This document shows positions 26,172-34,494 of a stretch of DNA of 64,000 bases, one piece after another; position 1 is the first letter of the stretch, and each line of letters opens with the position of its first letter. The notes below the pieces were generated by a model. It had not been told where the DNA came from. It searched no databases and saw only the letters and a list, made by a program, of their open reading frames with translations. Source of the DNA: Flavobacteriales bacterium (lineage in GTDB: Bacteria > Bacteroidota > Bacteroidia > Flavobacteriales_F > PHOS-HE28); contig JADJDP010000018.1 of the NCBI GenBank assembly GCA_016702645.1, positions 1 to 64,000 on the forward strand, written 5' to 3'. The position numbers and the translations under genes are program-made.

Positions 26172-27632
26172 CTACTGCGCGTTGAGCCACTTCAACGCCG
26201 CATCGAACGCGGCGTCGTATTTCCAGTCCGCTGGTTGTTCCACCGCTTCGTCCGGTATGATGGGTCCGTGGAAAAGCTTGCCGTTGCGATCGCCCATGAT
26301 GGTGGAGGCCATGAACATCTGTGCACCATCGGGAAGTGCGAACTGGCCATTGCCCGTGGTGAGCCCGAACGTTGGCTGCCCGAAGGAGCGCGTGTGGCTG
26401 TTGCCGATGAAGGAGATCGTCGTGCATTCACCGGAACTCCCGGTCTGTTGGGCGGTGAGCACCGCGATGGGTAGCTTCTTCGTCAGCGTCACCGGTTGCA
26501 CAACGCGCAATAAGGGAAGGTCATCCCAACCGTATTCGCCATTTCGATAGTACCAGCGCTCCACGTTGCCACGCACATCGGTGAGGGTACCCAGCACACC
26601 GGGGTCCAGCAGCGGACCGAGGCCGCAGACCATGGGTGCCATGTTGCCACCGGTGTTCTGCCGCAGGTCGATCATCCATCCACGAACGCCTGCGTTCTCC
26701 AAGCTCGCTAGTGCGCCTTGCAAACTGTCCGCGAAGGCGAGCATGAGCAAGGAGTCGCCGCTGGCGAAACCGGGAACGCTCACATAGCCGTAGCCATCGA
26801 TCACGCGGTGCTTGGCATGTTCCACCGCACCGGCGCTTTCATTGCCCGCCCACCTTGTGTGTTCTTCAGCCGTCATCAGAAAGCTGTGGTGATCGCCCAA
26901 TGCGTGGAGCAGGTATTCCACGGCGAGGTGATGGTCCCGTGGATCGTTGTGCGCACCGGCCACTTTCAACGCCGTTGCGCGCAGGGTCTCGATATCGATG
27001 GAATCGCGGTAGAGCGCATGTGCACGGATGGTATCGCAGGCTGCACCGATGTATGCCACTGCTGCTTCATCCGGAACGCGCCCCTCCAGCGTGATGAGTT
27101 CCGTATGGAAGTCATCGAACCATGCCTGGCCGCGACCGTTCACGATGGCACCCACCTTCACGCTCGCTGTTCCCACAGGAAGCAGCAGCTCAAGGGTGCT
27201 GGGTCGTGCCGCGCTTGTTCCTTGGAACCAATTGAACTCGAAGACGCCTTGGTCCTTGTTCGTGAGGAAGCCCCCATTGGCATCATAGCATGCGATGTTC
27301 AAGCTCGCACCCTTGCCGGTGAGTTCCTTGGTTCGCACCTGCGCCGACACGCTGAAGATCACCGGCTCCTTCACTTCGGTAATGGTGATCGTTTGCTCCA
27401 CGAAGCCAACCGCATCCACGGTATCCCGGCAGGCGATGAGCAATTCCACATCACCGCCGCCACCATCCGGTCCGCAGTAGACGTTGCGACCGGGCCACGA
27501 GAGCTCCCACCCGGCGAGTTGGGTTTTGCATCCATAACAATGCTGCTCGAAGTTGCCGTTGATCACGGCCTGGGCATGGGCAGGTATGATCGCTGCCACA
27601 GTGCCAAGGAGGAGGAGCGTGCGATGCATCAT
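26172..27632 (-). CDS. Exported S41-family serine peptidase-like protein
   Basis: 486 residues from the ATG at 27632 (MMHRTLLLLGTVAAI..AHAQ signal peptide). Residues about 22-190 form a beta-sandwich ('VINGNFEQHCYGCKTQLAGW', 'VEQTITITEVKEPVIFSVSA'), like a carbohydrate-binding module. The S41 core follows: 'YGYVSVPGFASGDSLLMLAF', 'RGWMIDLRQNTGGNMAPMVC' and the nucleophile motif 'AQQTGSSGECTTI' with Ser400. S41 (C-terminal-processing-like) peptidases use a Ser-Lys dyad; the lysine cannot be placed with certainty. No PDZ domain is seen. Likely periplasmic or secreted. Confidence 0.87.
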   Translation of the reverse strand: MMHRTLLLLGTVAAIIPAHAQAVINGNFEQHCYGCKTQLAGWELSWPGRNVYCGPDGGGGDVELLIACRDTVDAVGFVEQTITITEVKEPVIFSVSAQVRTKELTGKGASLNIACYDANGGFLTNKDQGVFEFNWFQGTSAARPSTLELLLPVGTASVKVGAIVNGRGQAWFDDFHTELITLEGRVPDEAAVAYIGAACDTIRAHALYRDSIDIETLRATALKVAGAHNDPRDHHLAVEYLLHALGDHHSFLMTAEEHTRWAGNESAGAVEHAKHRVIDGYGYVSVPGFASGDSLLMLAFADSLQGALASLENAGVRGWMIDLRQNTGGNMAPMVCGLGPLLDPGVLGTLTDVRGNVERWYYRNGEYGWDDLPLLRVVQPVTLTKKLPIAVLTAQQTGSSGECTTISFIGNSHTRSFGQPTFGLTTGNGQFALPDGAQMFMASTIMGDRNGKLFHGPIIPDEAVEQPADWKYDAAFDAALKWLNAQ

Positions 27633-27834
27633 GGTCGGGGAAGGACAAGGTAGCGGGAAGATCGCGGAAGGTTTCCCGCAATTCCGGGGAAGAGGCACCC
27701 CGTTCGCAGGGTTGGCATTCGGGCGCGATCTTACGCTGCATCCTATGCTGGAAGCGGTCTTTAGCACGAACAACCGATAGAGGTACGGAATTCCCCTCCA
27801 GCATCACGACCACGAACGAAAGAACCCTCGACCC

Positions 27835-28197
27835 ATGAAAACGACCATCCTCACCTTGGGCATAGCCCTTATCGCCTCGCTCGGCGCATCGGCACAAACC
27901 ACCACGGACCCCAAGCCGGTGGCTGCTTACCAGAGCGATCACCACCGTTGCATCATGGCCAGCACCGAGACCTGGCAGAACTTCGGGGTGAACCCGGTGC
28001 AAATGGCCATGGTCAGGGACGTGCAGATCGCCTGCAAAGCGGACTACGAAGCGAGCAAGCCCGATGAAGCGGCTGCCAGTGTGGACAAGCACGAAGCGAA
28101 GTTGAAGGACATCCTCACGCCTGATCAATTCATGAAATGGAGCCAGTGGTGCGCCCAAGAGGCCGCCGCGAAGCCCCAGACCGGGACCACGAAGTAG
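27835..28197 (+). CDS. Small exported protein, paralogue of 28439
   Basis: 120 residues; signal peptide 1-21 (ending GASAQ). The mature part has a paired-cysteine pattern: 'HHRCIMASTETWQNFGV', 'QMAMVRDVQIACKADYEASK' and 'LKDILTPDQFMKWSQWCAQE'. The phrases T.TW...(G)....Q, ILT..Q...W and C at matching places recur in the lipoprotein at 28439, so they are sister genes. The 202-base divergent gap before it holds no clear promoter box. Function unknown; the 'IL(T/P)..Q...W' helix looks like a periplasmic Spy/LTXXQ-type segment. Confidence 0.8.
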   Translation: MKTTILTLGIALIASLGASAQTTTDPKPVAAYQSDHHRCIMASTETWQNFGVNPVQMAMVRDVQIACKADYEASKPDEAAASVDKHEAKLKDILTPDQFMKWSQWCAQEAAAKPQTGTTK

Positions 28198-28233
28198 GTT
28201 TGGTATCGACTTTTAGTACAGTCCCGATCAGCG

Positions 28234-28265
28234 CGATCCTGGCCACGGCCGGGATCGTTGCTTTT
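28234..28265 (+). terminator. Probable terminator after 27835 gene
   Basis: CGATCCTGGCC (28234-28244) pairs with GGCCGGGATCG (28247-28257, one G-U pair), followed by TTGCTTTT. Confidence 0.45.
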
Positions 28266-28438
28266 GCACCGCACCGAAGCTGCCGGAGGTTTCGTTCTGA
28301 GCGTGGGCATGGCGACGCTCTTGCCGCGAATGAGGCCTCCTGGGGCAGTGCCTCCCCATCCCTGTGCGTGTATGCGCGTGTTCCGCCTACGACACGAAGG
28401 GGAACGATACTTGGCCCGGTGCGGCAAAACCAAAACCC

Positions 28439-28891
28439 ATGAATCTGAACGTTCTGATCCCGTCCCTGGTGCTGATGGTCGGCATCACCGCCTGCGGCAA
28501 TGCCGACAACAAGGACACCACGACCGATAATTCGAACAACGCCACCACCATCGTGGATGGGAAGAGCGTGGTTGTGGTCAATGAGGAGGCCATTGTGCGC
28601 CGCAGCACACAAATGGACGGCATGGCCAATTGTATTCGCGTGGGCACTGCCGATACCTGGAAACAACTGAGCCTTACGAGCGACCAGATCCGTTGGATGG
28701 AAGAACTGCAAGGCCGCATGCGCACGCGCAACGAGCAGGCGTCGGCATCGGTGAACAAGGACGTGAACGAGACAACGACCTACACCTTCAGCAGCAGCGA
28801 CCGCCGCAAGCTGGCCGAGATCCTAACGGACGAACAGATGACGGAATGGATGGCCATGTGCCCGCACCACGGGGTGGTGGTGGCCAACTGA
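28439..28891 (+). CDS. Small lipoprotein, paralogue of 27835
   Basis: 150 residues from the ATG at 28439 (MNLNVLIPSLVLMVGITACG), with a lipobox ending at Cys19. Then a Asp/Thr/Asn-rich linker, and a helical domain with 'CIRVGTADTWKQLSLTSDQI', 'RWMEELQGRMRTRNEQASAS' and 'LAEILTDEQMTEWMAMCPHH'. The same Cys/Trp/ILT spacing is found in the preceding gene. The LTxxQ-like phrases suggest a periplasmic, membrane-anchored Spy-like helical protein; this is inference only. Confidence 0.82.
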   Translation: MNLNVLIPSLVLMVGITACGNADNKDTTTDNSNNATTIVDGKSVVVVNEEAIVRRSTQMDGMANCIRVGTADTWKQLSLTSDQIRWMEELQGRMRTRNEQASASVNKDVNETTTYTFSSSDRRKLAEILTDEQMTEWMAMCPHHGVVVAN

Positions 28892-28916
28892 GGCGGTCCG
28901 CTACGGACGCGCCTGC

Positions 28917-29018
28917 TTACATCGGGTTCAGGAAGGCCACCAATGCGAAGGCCGTGAGGATGACATACAAGCCGAACACGAGGACGTGGGGGGGGATACG
29001 ACGAATGAGGGAAGTCAT
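28917..29018 (-). CDS. Possible 33-residue single-helix membrane protein
   Basis: ATG at 29018, TAA at 28917. The product MTSLIRRIPPHVLVFGLYVI continues into TAFALVAFLNPM: a short basic N terminus, one long hydrophobic helix and a short tail, as expected for a small inner-membrane protein. The shape is convincing, but nothing else (no promoter, no known family) supports it. Confidence 0.42.
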   Translation of the reverse strand: MTSLIRRIPPHVLVFGLYVILTAFALVAFLNPM

Positions 29019-29119
29019 GGTAAGAGGGCTAATTCACAGCAATGACGCGGCCTCCATGCATTGGTTGCCCTGTTGTGCAACGTTAACAGAACCTTCACAT
29101 GCGCACTACCTTGTCCCAC

Positions 29120-29878
29120 ATGCGTAAGGTCCTCATCCTCCCCGTAGTAGCCCTCGTTATCGCGTCCACACAACCAACTGGTGCCATGGCCCAACTATCC
29201 ACCCGTGTACCGGTCAACGGAGTGATGGTGCATCCGGTAAACCATTCGGCCATGGTGCTGGAGTGGAACGGCCACACCGTGCTTGTGGACCCGCATGATG
29301 GCGCAAAGCGCTACGCGAAGTTCGCAGCACCCGGTCTCATCCTCCTCACGGACATCCACGGTGACCACATGGACCCCGCCACCCTGCAAGGGTTGGATCT
29401 GGGCAAGGCGCGGATCGTTGCACCCCAAGCCGTGATGGACCTATTACCCGAAGAGTTGAAGATGCGTTGCACTCCGCTCGCGAACGGTGCGCGCACCGAA
29501 CTGCTGGGGATCGGCATCGAGGCCGTGCCCATGTACAACATGCCCGATCCCAATGACCCGCGCCATCCCAAGGGCCGTGGCAATGGCTACGTGCTCACCT
29601 GCGGTGCGGAACGCATCTACATCTCCGGCGACACCGAGGACATCCCCGAGATGCGTGCGCTCCAGAACATCGATGTGGCATTCGTGTGCATGAACCTGCC
29701 TTATACCATGACCGTGGATGCTGCTGCCAGTGGTGTTCTCGCCTTCAAACCCAAGGTGGTGTACCCCTACCACTACCGCGGCAAGGAGGGCATGAGCGAT
29801 GTGGCCCACTTCAAGCAACTGGTACACGATGGCGACAAGGGCATCGAAGTGCGGCTGGTGGATTGGTACAAGGAATAA
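29120..29878 (+). CDS. Exported metallo-beta-lactamase-fold hydrolase (UlaG-like)
   Basis: 252 residues from the ATG at 29120, which starts a signal peptide (MRKVLILPVVALVIAS...AMAQ); the ATG at 29099 is also possible. MBL landmarks: 'VNHSAMVLEWNGHTVLVDPH', the metal motif 'ILLTDIHGDHMDPATLQGL' (HxHxDH with Asp in the first place), 'IYISGDTEDIPEMRALQNID', and a late His in 'KVVYPYHYRGKEG'. This is the L-ascorbate-6-phosphate lactonase/UlaG-like branch of beta-lactamase_2 proteins. Substrate unknown; a periplasmic place is unusual for UlaG itself, so it may act on another phosphoester or lactone. Confidence 0.87.
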   Translation: MRKVLILPVVALVIASTQPTGAMAQLSTRVPVNGVMVHPVNHSAMVLEWNGHTVLVDPHDGAKRYAKFAAPGLILLTDIHGDHMDPATLQGLDLGKARIVAPQAVMDLLPEELKMRCTPLANGARTELLGIGIEAVPMYNMPDPNDPRHPKGRGNGYVLTCGAERIYISGDTEDIPEMRALQNIDVAFVCMNLPYTMTVDAAASGVLAFKPKVVYPYHYRGKEGMSDVAHFKQLVHDGDKGIEVRLVDWYKE

Positions 29879-29922
29879 GGCGGGGCGCATACCGCCAGGG
29901 CCATCGCCCGCGTTATTCGCGC

Positions 29923-30054
29923 ATGGTACGCCTGGCCTTCATCCTGGGTCTCGCATTGTTGTTCGCCTCGTGCGCCTCCACGCAAGGCAACGCTTACAGT
30001 GGTGTTTGGCAGCGGGCTGTTGGCGTAGCGTTCTTGAACAGATCCGGAACTTGA
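29923..30054 (+). CDS. Very short lipoprotein, possibly truncated
   Basis: 43 residues: MVRLAFILGLALLFASCAST, lipobox at Cys17, then 'QGNAYSGVWQRAVGVAFLNR' and stop. The signal and lipobox are good, but the mature part is very short and the following DNA (30055-30289) holds palindromes, not coding sequence. It could be a real small lipoprotein or the front of a gene cut by the palindromic element. Confidence 0.4.
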   Translation: MVRLAFILGLALLFASCASTQGNAYSGVWQRAVGVAFLNRSGT

Positions 30055-30100
30055 TGGCAAACACAGGTCCACACATCGATCTCATTGGCGACATCCCCCC

Positions 30101-30260
30101 CACTGCGCTTAGCCTGCGGCTACGCCCAATGATATTCGGTGCGGTAGCCTAAGGCTACCAAGTGCCTGTCTTGTCGCGCGCAGCCACAGGCTGCGCGCAG
30201 CGAGGAGCGGCTGTGGAGTTGGCGTAGCTTGCGCATGCGACGTAACGCCTGCGGGGATCG
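30101..30260. repeat. Cluster of short palindromic elements
   Basis: Contains TAGCC-TGC-GGCTA (30110-30122), GGTAGCCT-A-AGGCTACC (30143-30159) and GCGCGCAGCC-ACA-GGCTGCGCGC (30176-30198). The variants share an AGCC/GGCT core, as seen in REP-like intergenic repeats. The rest of the 235-base gap between 30054 and 30290 shows no gene. Confidence 0.55.
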
Positions 30261-30289
30261 GGAACGATCGATCAGCAAACAGAACGAAC

Positions 30290-30622
30290 ATGAAAGCCCT
30301 GCCTCTTCGAAGCCTGAAAATTGCATCGTTCGGGGGACTGCTTTGCTTGTGTGTTCCCGTTTTGATCTTGGGGTCATGGATCCACGCGTTCAACTTGGGA
30401 GCCACACAAATGGAGCGGGTCGAACTATTCACGGGTTATTTCCCTGCACCCTTGCAGGGGAGGTATACGATCACGCTGATAAGCATGGCTTTTTGTGTGC
30501 TGTCCATTGTGCTAGGCGGCAGGAGCTTTGCAGTGCCGGGGATAGCCTGGAGAGCATTGAACATCCTTGTTCTGGTGGCAGGTTGTTCGTTGTTCTTGCT
30601 GGATCTGTTCCAGATGATGTAG
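30290..30622 (+). CDS. Small membrane protein (about three helices)
   Basis: 110 residues. Hydrophobic segments: 'SFGGLLCLCVPVLILGSWI', 'ITLISMAFCVLSIVLGG', 'ALNILVLVAGCSLFLLDLF'. No family recognised. GC content is lower than its neighbours, and it is set between two palindrome-bearing gaps, which would fit recent insertion. Confidence 0.6.
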   Translation: MKALPLRSLKIASFGGLLCLCVPVLILGSWIHAFNLGATQMERVELFTGYFPAPLQGRYTITLISMAFCVLSIVLGGRSFAVPGIAWRALNILVLVAGCSLFLLDLFQMM

Positions 30623-31032
30623 ATCCATCATTGAACACCCCACTGAGCGTAGGCGCATCCTACGCTCCGCACCCTCCACCGTTCGGCAGCCTGCGGCTAC
30701 ACACACCACGCACTTTCGTTCCAACTGTTCATCCGGCCTTTGACGAAATGGCCGTCGATCACATGGAAGATATCAAAGCGTAGTTGCGCGCGCGCCAAGT
30801 TCATGTTACACGATGTGGTGCGTTGCGCGGCACGGTGTACCATGTTGTTGGCCGTTACTATCGGCGCTGGATGACGAGATCGTGGACGATCGGGAGGAGG
30901 TCGTACCGCCCGAGAAGTCCTTCCGCTTCCAGAAGAATGTGCGCGAAAAGGACATGGAGCCTTGGACGAAAGAAGGAGCGCTGGACCCCGGCAGTGCGTT
31001 CTAGCACCTCCTGCAGGAGTTCATGGGATCCG
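30623..31032. other. Gene-poor stretch of 410 bases with palindromes and a possible gene relic
   Basis: Holds a perfect hairpin GAGCGTAGG-CGCAT-CCTACGCTC (30645-30667), an AGCC-TGC-GGCT element (30688-30698) of the same type as at 30110, and the 12-base palindrome CTCCTGCAGGAG (31008-31019). A 63-codon frame (30813-31004, plus) ends 'EVVPPEKSFRFQKNVREKD', 'MEPWTKEGALDPGSAF'; it looks protein-like only in its second half and may be the tail of a decayed gene. No complete gene is seen. Confidence 0.5.
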
Positions 31033-31500
31033 CTACTTCTTCAAGATCAACTCTGCTGTCGTGAGCTTCAATGCCCCGGGGTCCGAGGCCACTAGGATCG
31101 CCAGGAAGGTGTACGTGCCGTCCACCGGGATGGTAACGTTGGTGTTCTTGCCGGTGAAGCTCCACGCGGTGTGCCCGCCGAAGGTGCTCTGCATTTCGCC
31201 CACGGTGATGTTCTTCTCCGTGGGATCCACTTCCAGTTCCTGCACGATGATGCTATCGCGCAGCAAGCGCACGCGCCAGCGCAGGTCCACATTACCGTCG
31301 TACTCCATGTCCATGTGCGACCAAAGCGCAACTTCTTCGTTCTTGCTCAACGCCACGCTGGTTTCGGCCATCACGATGTTGTCGTCGGTGCTCACGGCGT
31401 TCACTGTCATGCGGCCGATCTCCTTGCCGGTGAGCGCTTCACAGGAGGGGAGGAGCAAGGTGCTGCAAAGAGCAGCCAGGCAGAGAATTTGCGCGCGCAT
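31033..31500 (-). CDS. Lipoprotein of unknown function
   Basis: 155 residues from the ATG at 31500. Lipobox 'STLLLPSC' with Cys20. The mature part is beta-rich: 'VALWSHMDMEYDGNVDLRWR', 'VRLLRDSIIVQELEVDPTEK', 'VTIPVDGTYTFLAILVASDP'. It may form a single jelly-roll or Ig-like domain. The longer frame to 31908 is rejected because it runs antisense to the next gene. Divergent from the lipoprotein at 31576. Confidence 0.82.
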   Translation of the reverse strand: MRAQILCLAALCSTLLLPSCEALTGKEIGRMTVNAVSTDDNIVMAETSVALSKNEEVALWSHMDMEYDGNVDLRWRVRLLRDSIIVQELEVDPTEKNITVGEMQSTFGGHTAWSFTGKNTNVTIPVDGTYTFLAILVASDPGALKLTTAELILKK

Positions 31501-31539
31501 GAGTTGGTGATGGACTTGTTCAAAGATGCTGGATCCTCC

Positions 31540-31571
31540 TTTGTCCGCGCGATGGGGGGCGTCTACCTTTC
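31540..31571 (+). promoter_or_regulatory. Bacteroidota-type promoter TTTG-N20-TACCTTTC
   Basis: TTTG at 31540-31543, exactly 20 bases, then TACCTTTC at 31564-31571. Fits the -33 TTTG / -7 TAnnTTTG consensus and spacing. The ATG at 31576 follows after 4 bases, so the mRNA would begin at or next to the start codon. Confidence 0.58.
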
Positions 31572-31575
31572 CGGT

Positions 31576-32025
31576 ATGAAGCGCCACCTTATCATCCTCG
31601 CGAGTGGCATGCTGCTGTGCGCCACCGTGCTGAACGCATGCAAGAAGGACGAGGACGAGGATGCTTGTTTCTACACACCCACACCACGCATCGACCTGAA
31701 CTCCTGGCCGACGGGTCTTGGCACGGGTGGCACGTGGAGCGTTCAACGCGATAGCATTCCGCTGAACGTTTACGTGGTGGCCGACAAGAGCAGCGATCCG
31801 CAGGATGTGAAGTTGACATCGGTGATCGTGCGCATCCTGGCCACCGCCACGGACAGCGTGCTCTACGCGGAGGACCGCGTGCCGCAGAGCTTCAACACCT
31901 CGTTCCAAACCACGGTATCCATCGGCAATATCTCCGCCGATCTGCCAGCGAGCTTGCGCATAACCACCACCAACGGATGCGGTTACAGCGATGCCGTGGT
32001 GCGCAACCTGCTGATCACCCCGTGA
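31576..32025 (+). CDS. Lipoprotein of unknown function
   Basis: 149 residues; lipobox 'LCATVLNAC' with Cys22, then KKDEDEDA, an acidic sequence next to the lipid anchor. Downstream beta-rich stretches 'TWSVQRDSIPLNVYVVADKS', 'LTSVIVRILATATDSVLYAE', 'SFQTTVSIGNISADLPASLR' suggest an Ig-like fold. No family recognised. The best promoter in the window lies just before it. Confidence 0.82.
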   Translation: MKRHLIILASGMLLCATVLNACKKDEDEDACFYTPTPRIDLNSWPTGLGTGGTWSVQRDSIPLNVYVVADKSSDPQDVKLTSVIVRILATATDSVLYAEDRVPQSFNTSFQTTVSIGNISADLPASLRITTTNGCGYSDAVVRNLLITP

Positions 32026-32032
32026 GCGTGTT

Positions 32033-32404
32033 TCACGTTCCCACTTCCGCGTAGGCCTCCACCTTCTTCACCAGGGTCTCCTGGTCCACCACCATGCTGC
32101 GGCGTGGATCGCGTGCATCGGCCACGCGGTACATGACGGTGCCGCGCCGCGGGTTCCACCAGCGTGCTTTGATGATGCGCTCGTGCGGGCCCAGCTCGAA
32201 CTTGTCGCCCACGCAGAAGCGGGCCCAGCTGTTCAGCTCCGCCACGATCTGCCCAAAGGTGACCTCCCCATCGATCTTCAACTCACCACTGGGGGTGTAC
32301 CAATGCAATACGTAGGTGTAGCCCTCGGCGCTGTCGAAACGGTTCTTCACCGGGCCCACCTGCCCATGCCACACCACGAGGTCCTTCTTCTTGAAGCGAT
32401 ACAT
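32033..32404 (-). CDS. Cytosolic protein of unknown function
   Basis: 123 residues, no export signal. 'MYRFKKKDLVVWHGQVGPVK' and 'YTYVLHWYTPSGELKIDGEV' suggest an SH3-like small barrel at the N terminus, followed by 'GPHERIIKARWWNPRRGTVM' and 'YRVADARDPRRSMVVDQETL'. No motif of known function. It ends 8 bases from the convergent lipoprotein gene; the cyclase array ends 117 bases upstream on the same strand. Confidence 0.7.
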   Translation of the reverse strand: MYRFKKKDLVVWHGQVGPVKNRFDSAEGYTYVLHWYTPSGELKIDGEVTFGQIVAELNSWARFCVGDKFELGPHERIIKARWWNPRRGTVMYRVADARDPRRSMVVDQETLVKKVEAYAEVGT

Positions 32405-32520
32405 GCTTGCCGGGATTTTCGTCAGGCCCGGCGGTAATAAGGTAGGGGTATGGAAGCCCGGTTCCCACGGTGGACTTGGTCTCTACAGCCCGATCGCCGT
32501 CCCCTTGTATGTTCCGTTGA

Positions 32521-34491
32521 TCAAGCGTACCCAACGAAGTACATCTCCATTTCCCCCTTGCCCTTCGCCTGCACTTTTCCGCGCGGCGTGAAGGTGAGAC
32601 CCGGCTCGTCCTTCACCAACGCATAGGTCGCCTCGCTGATGTTCACCTGCCCAACTTCACCACTGCTCTCCATGCGGCTGGCGATGTTCACCGTATCGCC
32701 CCAGATGTCGTAGGCGAACTTCTTCACACCAACGATGCCCGCGACCACGGGCCCGGTATGGATGCCCACGCGCATGTCGAACGCGGGCTTGCCCAGCGCA
32801 TCACGTTCCTTCTTCCGTGCGACCATGAAGGCTTGCATTTCGAGAGCCGCTTGAACGACACCCACTGGCTTTGACGACGCGGGAACAGGCAAACCACCCG
32901 CGCACATGTACGCATCGCCGATGGTCTTGATCTTTTCGATGCCGTGCGCGGTGATGATGCCATCGAAGGCCTTGAAGCAGGTATTGAGTTCCTCGACCAA
33001 TTCCTGCGGCGAGAGTTTCTCGCTTGCTTCGGTGAAGCCTTTGAAGTCGGTGAAGAGGATGGTTACGTTGTCAAAGTGCTTCGCATCAGCGTGGCCCTTT
33101 GCTTTGAGCTCATGCGCGACCTCTTCGGGCAGGATGTTGAGCAGAAGGCCTTCGGAGATGTCCTTTTCCTTTTGGATCGCCGCCCTCGAGCGGCGTGTGT
33201 ATCGCAAACGGCTCCAGAGGCTCCCGGCCAGCACCAGCGCGCCGATGCCGCTGAACAGGAACACATTGCGCCGGTTCTTCTCCCGTGCCACCACCGCTTC
33301 GTTCTCAAGCACCATGCGACGCCGTTGTTCGGCATTGGCCAGGCTGTCCGCCAGCTGCTGCTGTTCGAAGTCGGCGGCGAGCATGGCCCCTGTCAGACGG
33401 GAATCGGCCAGTGCTGCGTTGGCGGAATCGCGCATCGTGTAGAACCGTTTCCAGGTGCGCATGGCGTTCCATGGATCGCCCAGGCCCTCATAGGCCATGG
33501 CCAACGGTCCCAGGTTATCGATGCTTTCCTTGGGCATCCCCCCCGCGGTGGCGATAGCCAGTCCTTCCGAGGCCGATCTGATCGCATCGGCGTACCGGTG
33601 AGCGCACAGGTATGCCCTGGCCTTGCATGAGCATGCGTAACTGACATGGTCTTGACGTCGTGCAGGATGGCGCTGCCAAAAGGCGCGCATGCGTTCGAAG
33701 TGTTCCAACGCTCCTGCGCAATCACCCTTCCGAAGGAGTATCTCCGCTTCCGTTGCGCCTTGTTCCACGCGGTACGTGACTCTGCCTTGGTCCACCATCG
33801 TTTTGGCCCGCTCGATATGATCCTTAGCCTCGGTCAGATCGCCCAGTACCATCGCAACCTCGCTCAGTCGGAGCAACATGTTGTACTCTATCGCTGGATC
33901 CCGGCCGGAGGCAAGGTCAAGGCAGCGGTTATAGGTCTGTCCCGCACGCACAGGGTCTCCGATCGACCCCAAGGTGTAACCGATCAGGAGTAAGGGTCCT
34001 GCAGATCTCGGTGGTATCGCCCAACACTTCGGCCCCGTTCAGGGCCCGCGCCAGATAGGTCGAGGCCATGTTCCACTGAGCAGCATGCACGAACAGTCGG
34101 CCGATCGCCAATTCGGTGTTCGTAACGGCCCGTGCATCCTCAGGCGGGTGAATGCGGAAAGGGCCTGCTGGTAATATGAAAGCTCGTGGACCACTTTTGT
34201 CGGTCTCTGTACATGTCGGCCAGGGAACGGTTGGCGATCGCGTACTGAAGGACGAATTCCCTCGACAGGGTGTCCGCATTGTTCGGGATGATCCGATGGA
34301 CGGCATCCAAGGGCGTCAACGTAGTGTCGGCAGGCATGCAGTGCAGCGAGCGCAGTCAACCTGTTCTGAAATTCGGCGCTGGTATCCGCCCAGACGCGCC
34401 ACAAGGAATCTTGTCGGGCCGGTTGTGCGCAACAAGCAGCCGCTGTGATAAGCAGAAGCACTAGGAAGAGCGGGCGGGCTTGCGTCTTCAT
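32521..34491 (-). CDS. TPR-sensor class III cyclase, third of the array; N-terminal third frameshifted
   Basis: Signal peptide from the ATG at 34491 (MKTQARPLFLVLLLITAAAC), TPR-rich region, single membrane helix ('NVFLFSGIGALVLAGSLWSR'), linker 'EGLLLNILPEEVAHELKAKG', then the cyclase domain: 'NVTILFTDFKGFTEASEKLS' (first metal Asp), 'KIKTIGDAYMCAGGLPVPAS' (second), 'VGIHTGPVVAGIVGVKKFAY' and 'DIWGDTVNIASRMESSGEVG'. It ends 'GKVQAKGKGEMEMYFVGYA'. The part from 33972 down is uninterrupted (483 residues). Upstream at least three shifts (near 33993, 34145-34200 and 34325) are needed to join the TPR region. It starts 3 bases after the previous cyclase gene. Product cAMP or cGMP; the domain faces the cytosol and the TPRs the periplasm. 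Confidence 0.85.
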
Positions 34492-34494
34492 TGA

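Noticed and set aside
31501..31908. Extension of the lipoprotein gene at 31033 to 31908
   Set aside because: Covers the divergent promoter and the next gene in antisense; a lipoprotein signal begins at 31500.
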